Assembly: GCA_024689285.1 (NCBI GenBank)
Contig: JAILDR010000193.1
Location: forward strand, 1 to 6,592
Direction of reading: 5' to 3'
DNA from: Bacteroidales bacterium
Lineage (GTDB): Bacteria; Bacteroidota; Bacteroidia; Bacteroidales; F082
DNA: 6,592 nt
The first letter of the stretch is position 1. Every line of letters starts with the position of its first letter. A model generated the notes under the pieces. The model did no database searches. It was given only the letters and a program-made list of their open reading frames with translations, and was not told where the DNA came from. A program made the position numbers and the translations under genes. Positions 5,250-6,592 of this stretch are shown here, in pieces.

Positions 5250-5707
5250 TGCGCACCTCCTTTGTTGAAGCGGAACATCGCTATCTTGAATTTAATCACG
5301 AATAGCAAAAGAAACACAAAGAACACCAAATATGGAATATACATATAGATGAAGCCGTAAATCAGCAAGGTGCCAAGAATGAACAATCCCGCTGAGACGT
5401 ATGTGGACCAAATCAAACTTTGCGAACGAATATACTGCACAAATTCATCTTCGACCTTTTCCTTGGAAAAACCGATGAAAATCAATGCGATAATCAACAA
5501 AGGCATGGCGATGGAGTACATACTCGATTCGGTCATGCGGAAGAAACCACTCTCATTGTCATCATCAAAAAAGACATCCACATAAAGTGCAGGCATACGG
5601 ATTGTAATATCGTTAATCACACCCAGTAACAATACCACAAAAGAAACAATGGCAATCACCCATCCAATCCATTGGAAGTAGTGGGGAAACAAATAGTTTT
5701 TCTTCAT
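5246..5707 (-). CDS. four-helix membrane protein paired with an XRE regulator
   Basis: A 153-residue protein with about four predicted transmembrane helices (12-32, 62-80, 98-118, 120-142). A polar, acidic extracytoplasmic or cytoplasmic loop lies at about 42-60 (VFFDDDNESGFF). Between helices 2 and 3 is the charged motif SKEKVEDEFVQYIRSQSL, which I recall as typical of Bacteroidota membrane proteins encoded beside small XRE regulators. No enzymatic motif is visible. The gene is first in a two-gene operon, ends within the start codon of the regulator, and has a strong promoter 25-60 nt upstream. It starts MKKNYLF with no Shine-Dalgarno sequence, normal for this phylum. The function of this family is not known to me; a signal-sensing or regulator-tethering role is a guess from gene pairing alone. 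Confidence 0.85.
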   Translation of the reverse strand: MKKNYLFPHYFQWIGWVIAIVSFVVLLLGVINDITIRMPALYVDVFFDDDNESGFFRMTESSMYSIAMPLLIIALIFIGFSKEKVEDEFVQYIRSQSLIWSTYVSAGLFILGTLLIYGFIYMYIPYLVFFVFLLLFVIKFKIAMFRFNKGGAQ

Positions 5708-5736
5708 AAGGCATTAAATTTGAAAGTTTGACGCTG

Positions 5737-5768
5737 CAAAAGTAAAGCAAACTTTCCATATAGACAAA
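5737..5768 (-). promoter_or_regulatory. near-consensus Bacteroidota promoter of the membrane-protein/XRE operon
   Basis: On the minus strand TTTG (complement of 5765-5768), a 20-nt spacer and TACTTTTG (complement of 5737-5744) match TTTG-N19-21-TAnnTTTG exactly. Transcription would start near 5730, about 23 nt before the ATG. A 9-bp inverted repeat, GAAAGTTTG (5722-5730) and CAAACTTTC (5748-5756), brackets the -7 box. Confidence 0.8.
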
Positions 5769-5778
5769 TTAATTTGTC
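5763..5778. promoter_or_regulatory. perfect 16-bp palindrome over the -33 element, candidate XRE operator
   Basis: GACAAATTAATTTGTC is an exact palindrome containing the -33 TTTG of the operon promoter. A dimer bound here would block RNA polymerase. The operon encodes an XRE protein, so autorepression is the simplest reading. Confidence 0.65.
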
Positions 5779-5810
5779 ATTTTCTCGCAAAAAAAATGTA
5801 GAAAGTAGTT

Positions 5811-5899
5811 TCACGCAGAATCCGCAGAACTCGCAGAACCTACCGGACCCAAGCTTTTCGTCGCTTTGCGCTTCATAAGAATCTGCGGATTCTGCGTGA
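5811..5899. repeat. inverted-repeat element with perfect 18-bp ends
   Basis: TCACGCAGAATCCGCAGA (5811-5828) and TCTGCGGATTCTGCGTGA (5882-5899) are perfect inverted repeats with 53 nt between. The right end equals 538-555. The interior contains CGCTTTGCGC, also found in the 282-370 cluster, which links the two repeat groups. It sits in the divergent gap between the XRE operon and the OPT gene and has no coding capacity. Confidence 0.85.
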
Positions 5900-5986
5900 G
5901 AAAAAAACACTACACAAAATATCAAACAATCATTTATTTTCCTATTATTGCAATTCATTTCCGTTGATATTTCAAACATTCACTAT

Positions 5987-6592
5987 ATGGAAAACGACCA
6001 ATTCAAACTGCCCGAGAACGCGCAACGCGAACTGAAACCGGGCGAAGAGTATGAACCCATACTCTCGAAAAACAAAAAGTATCAAGAAGTTACGGTTTGG
6101 TCCGTCTGCATCGGCCTGCTGATGACCATCCTGTTTTCGGCTGCCGCCGCCTACCTTGGCCTGAAGGTCGGGCAGGTATTTGAGGCCGCTATCCCCATCG
6201 CCATCATTGCCATTGGCCTCACAGGATTGGCCCGTAAGAATGACGCCCTATCGCAAAACGTCATCATCCAAAGCATCGGTGGCTGCTCAGGCGGCGTGGT
6301 GGCAGGTGCCATCTTCACTCTGCCTGCGCTCTACATCCTGCAAGGCAAAGGCTACCAAATCGAAATCAACTTCTGGCAGGTGTTCATCGCCTCACTTTTG
6401 GGAGGCATCCTGGGCATCCTGTTCCTCATCCCTTTCCGCAAATACTTCGTCAAGGAGCAACACGGCAAGTTCCCCTTCCCTGAAGCCACAGCCACCACGC
6501 AGGTGCTGGTCAGCGGGCAGAAGAAAGGTAAAGATTCTTTATTGCTCGTCGTCAGCGGCTTGATTGGCGGTCTGTATGACTTCATCGTCTCC
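5987..6592 (+). CDS. OPT-family oligopeptide transporter, N-terminal part
   Basis: The ATG at 5987 opens a frame that stays open for 202 codons to the window edge; the full protein is expected to be roughly 600-700 residues. The start is supported by the typical short polar N-terminus with ELKPGEEYEPILS, which in this family precedes the first helix. Residues 36-65 (TVWSVCIGLLMTILFSAAAA, then YLGLKVGQVFEAA) are the conserved first transmembrane segment. Further helices lie at about 67-82, 96-118 and 130-150, and a fifth begins near 184. NVIIQSIGGCSGG (91-103) and the FPFPEATATTQVL motif (162-174) are characteristic. The family moves peptides or metal chelates across the inner membrane using the proton gradient. 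A poor -7-like TATTATTG lies at 5943-5950. Uptake of peptides released by the nearby protease is possible but inferred. Confidence 0.92.
   Translation, partial: MENDQFKLPENAQRELKPGEEYEPILSKNKKYQEVTVWSVCIGLLMTILFSAAAAYLGLKVGQVFEAAIPIAIIAIGLTGLARKNDALSQNVIIQSIGGCSGGVVAGAIFTLPALYILQGKGYQIEINFWQVFIASLLGGILGILFLIPFRKYFVKEQHGKFPFPEATATTQVLVSGQKKGKDSLLLVVSGLIGGLYDFIVS

Noticed and set aside
5704..5979. 91-codon minus-strand open frame upstream of the membrane-protein gene
   Set aside because: It runs through the 5811-5899 inverted repeat and the operon promoter, so its translation is repeat and regulatory DNA.

Overview
The window looks like chromosomal DNA from a Bacteroidales bacterium (Bacteroidota). 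Three things point there. A secreted subtilase ends in a type IX secretion (T9SS) sorting domain. Promoters follow the Bacteroidota TTTG-N20-TAnnTTTG pattern, and start codons lack Shine-Dalgarno sequences. The gene families present (DUF6266-like, a smalltalk-like peptide, a Bacteroidota membrane-protein/XRE pair) are typical of that phylum. The species cannot be fixed from sequence alone.

Layout. Positions 1-210 hold two overlapping partial ORFs on opposite strands: the C-terminal end of an unrecognised + strand protein, and the start of a small - strand membrane peptide resembling the 'smalltalk' family. They seem to be fused at a junction near 140. Positions 211-575 are gene-free and packed with short tandem repeats, hairpins and a nested inverted-repeat element. 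Positions 576-1622 (-) encode a 348-residue protein with a DUF6266-like N-terminus, a Gly/Ser/Asn linker and a chitobiase C-terminal-like beta domain. Positions 1623-2229 form a 607-base divergent intergenic region with promoters for both flanking genes, a perfect 20-bp palindrome, a six-unit 11-bp tandem repeat and a 111-bp imperfect palindrome built on TGTCCC words. Positions 2230-4839 (+) encode an 869-residue secreted S8 protease with a T9SS tail. Positions 4840-5048 hold two more inverted-repeat elements. Positions 5049-5707 (-) are a two-gene operon (small membrane protein followed by an XRE/HTH regulator, 4-bp overlap) with a near-consensus promoter and a palindromic candidate operator. 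A further inverted-repeat element lies at 5811-5899. From 5987 (+) to the window end runs the N-terminal 202 residues of an OPT-family oligopeptide transporter.

How the parts may relate. A secreted protease and an oligopeptide transporter in one neighbourhood fit extracellular protein digestion followed by peptide uptake, but the XRE module lies between them and co-regulation is not shown. The XRE/membrane pair looks like a self-contained, autoregulated unit. The most distinctive property is the density of short palindromic repeats: nearly every gene-free gap carries one, and one palindrome lies in frame inside the protease sorting domain. No clearly new defence or mobile system is visible. 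The items most worth following up are the repeat families, the intergenic 111-bp palindrome, the DUF6266-chitobiase fusion, the operator-like palindromes and the junction at the left edge.
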